A stretch of DNA of 64,000 nt, taken from NCBI GenBank assembly GCA_033557465.1, contig CM066036.1, positions 584,681,574-584,745,573 on the forward strand, read 5' to 3'. How positions within the stretch are numbered: position 1 is the stretch's first letter; every line of letters starts with the position of its first letter. The notes under the pieces are model-generated. The model was given only the letters and a program-made list of their open reading frames with translations. It was not told the origin of the DNA and did not search any database. The stretch is from Ichthyophis bannanicus. Its lineage: Eukaryota; Chordata; Amphibia; Gymnophiona; Ichthyophiidae. The position numbers and the translations under genes were made by a program. This document shows positions 63,601 through 64,000 of this stretch, one piece after another.

Positions 63601-64000
63601 GCATAGTTACTCACCTGTAACAGGTGTTCTCCAGGAGCAGCAGGAATCAGTCCTCACATATGGGTGACGTCGGCGCCGACGGAGCCCTCACGGAGCAATT
63701 TTCCCCAGCTTTCAAAGAAAGCCTTTGGGAATTGCAGCGCGCATGCGCGGTCCCCTTCCCGCCCAAAGGTGCCATCTTGGCCAGTCTGATGACATAGCGA
63801 AAAGACAGCAAAAAATTTGCAAAAACTAAATCATATGACTGCAACTCCAAGGGGAGGAGGGAGGGTTGTGAGGACTGATTCCTGCTGCTCCTGGAGAACA
63901 CCTGTTACAGGTGAGTAACTACGCTTTCTCCAGGACCAAGCAGGAAGTCAGTCCTCACATATGGGACTCCCCAGCTTAAGGCTACCGGAGACCCTAAGCA
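63601..64000 (-). mobile_element. DIRS retrotransposon DA6 (family A), 3' end, cut by window edge
   Basis: The left repeat starts GCATAGTTACTCACC at 63601 with an intact GTCGGCGCCGAC core near 63669-63680. The internal complementary region is at about 63868-63965. The sequence is very close to DA3 and DA4. The coding part lies beyond the window. Confidence 0.85.

Overview
The window looks like vertebrate nuclear DNA, most likely from an amphibian; a caecilian fits best and a salamander is possible. The only host coding sequence I can support is one 128-bp exon of BOLL (boule, a DAZ-family germline RNA-binding protein) at 22328-22455 on the minus strand, with consensus splice sites. Everything else is interspersed repeat, so the window is best read as two BOLL introns that have been filled with retrotransposons.

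The dominant content is tyrosine-recombinase retrotransposons of the DIRS order. I count fourteen copies or fragments, all on the minus strand, which is also the BOLL sense strand. They form three families. Family A has the palindromic core GTCGGCGCCGAC near its ends: DA1 1-1198, DA2 about 1285-5219, DA3 12151-19461, DA4 24033-31909, DA5 39491-44796, DA6 63601 to the window end. Family B has GTCGGTACCGAC at the same place: DB1 5518-11193, DB2 44797-46130, DB3 48411-52690, DB4 about 55985-61349, DB5 61361-62560, DB6 62585-63100. Family C is older and divergent: DC1 23001-23565, DC2 33996-38920. Read 5' to 3' on the minus strand, a full copy has a right terminal repeat, gag, a pol frame (reverse transcriptase, RNase H, DAM-like methyltransferase), a tyrosine recombinase frame that overlaps pol, an internal complementary region and a left terminal repeat. 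DB1 and DA4 are the most complete. No copy is fully intact.

Other elements interrupt or flank these copies. A plus-strand L1 with both ends but a deleted reverse transcriptase sits in the DA3 gag (14062-17317). A 2.2-kb non-autonomous hAT element with an 8-bp target duplication, a C-rich tandem array and a palindrome of about 430 bp splits the DA4 recombinase (25066-27234). A piggyBac-like TTAA element splits the DC2 recombinase (34135-34635). A foldback insertion with a 14-bp duplication lies in DA2 (2743-2916 plus the second duplication copy). An L2/CR1-group LINE lies between DB3 and DB4 (about 52684-55984). CR1 pieces occur at 23573-24030 and 31915-33995, a tRNA-headed CORE-like SINE at 22702-22994, and Ty3/gypsy remnants flank DB1. 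A half-provirus at 19632-21660 keeps a gammaretrovirus-type env reading frame and one LTR, 0.7 kb from the BOLL exon.

The most interesting signals are these: the same terminal/internal complementary layout in all three DIRS families; a second frame that stays open across the whole RT-RNase H region in several copies and runs into the recombinase; the palindromic core that differs between families A and B and is echoed by short motifs in their gag genes; rearranged recombinase genes with duplicated domains; and the env-LTR half-provirus in sense orientation next to a germline gene exon. All assignments come from reading the sequence and recalling families; no database search was possible.
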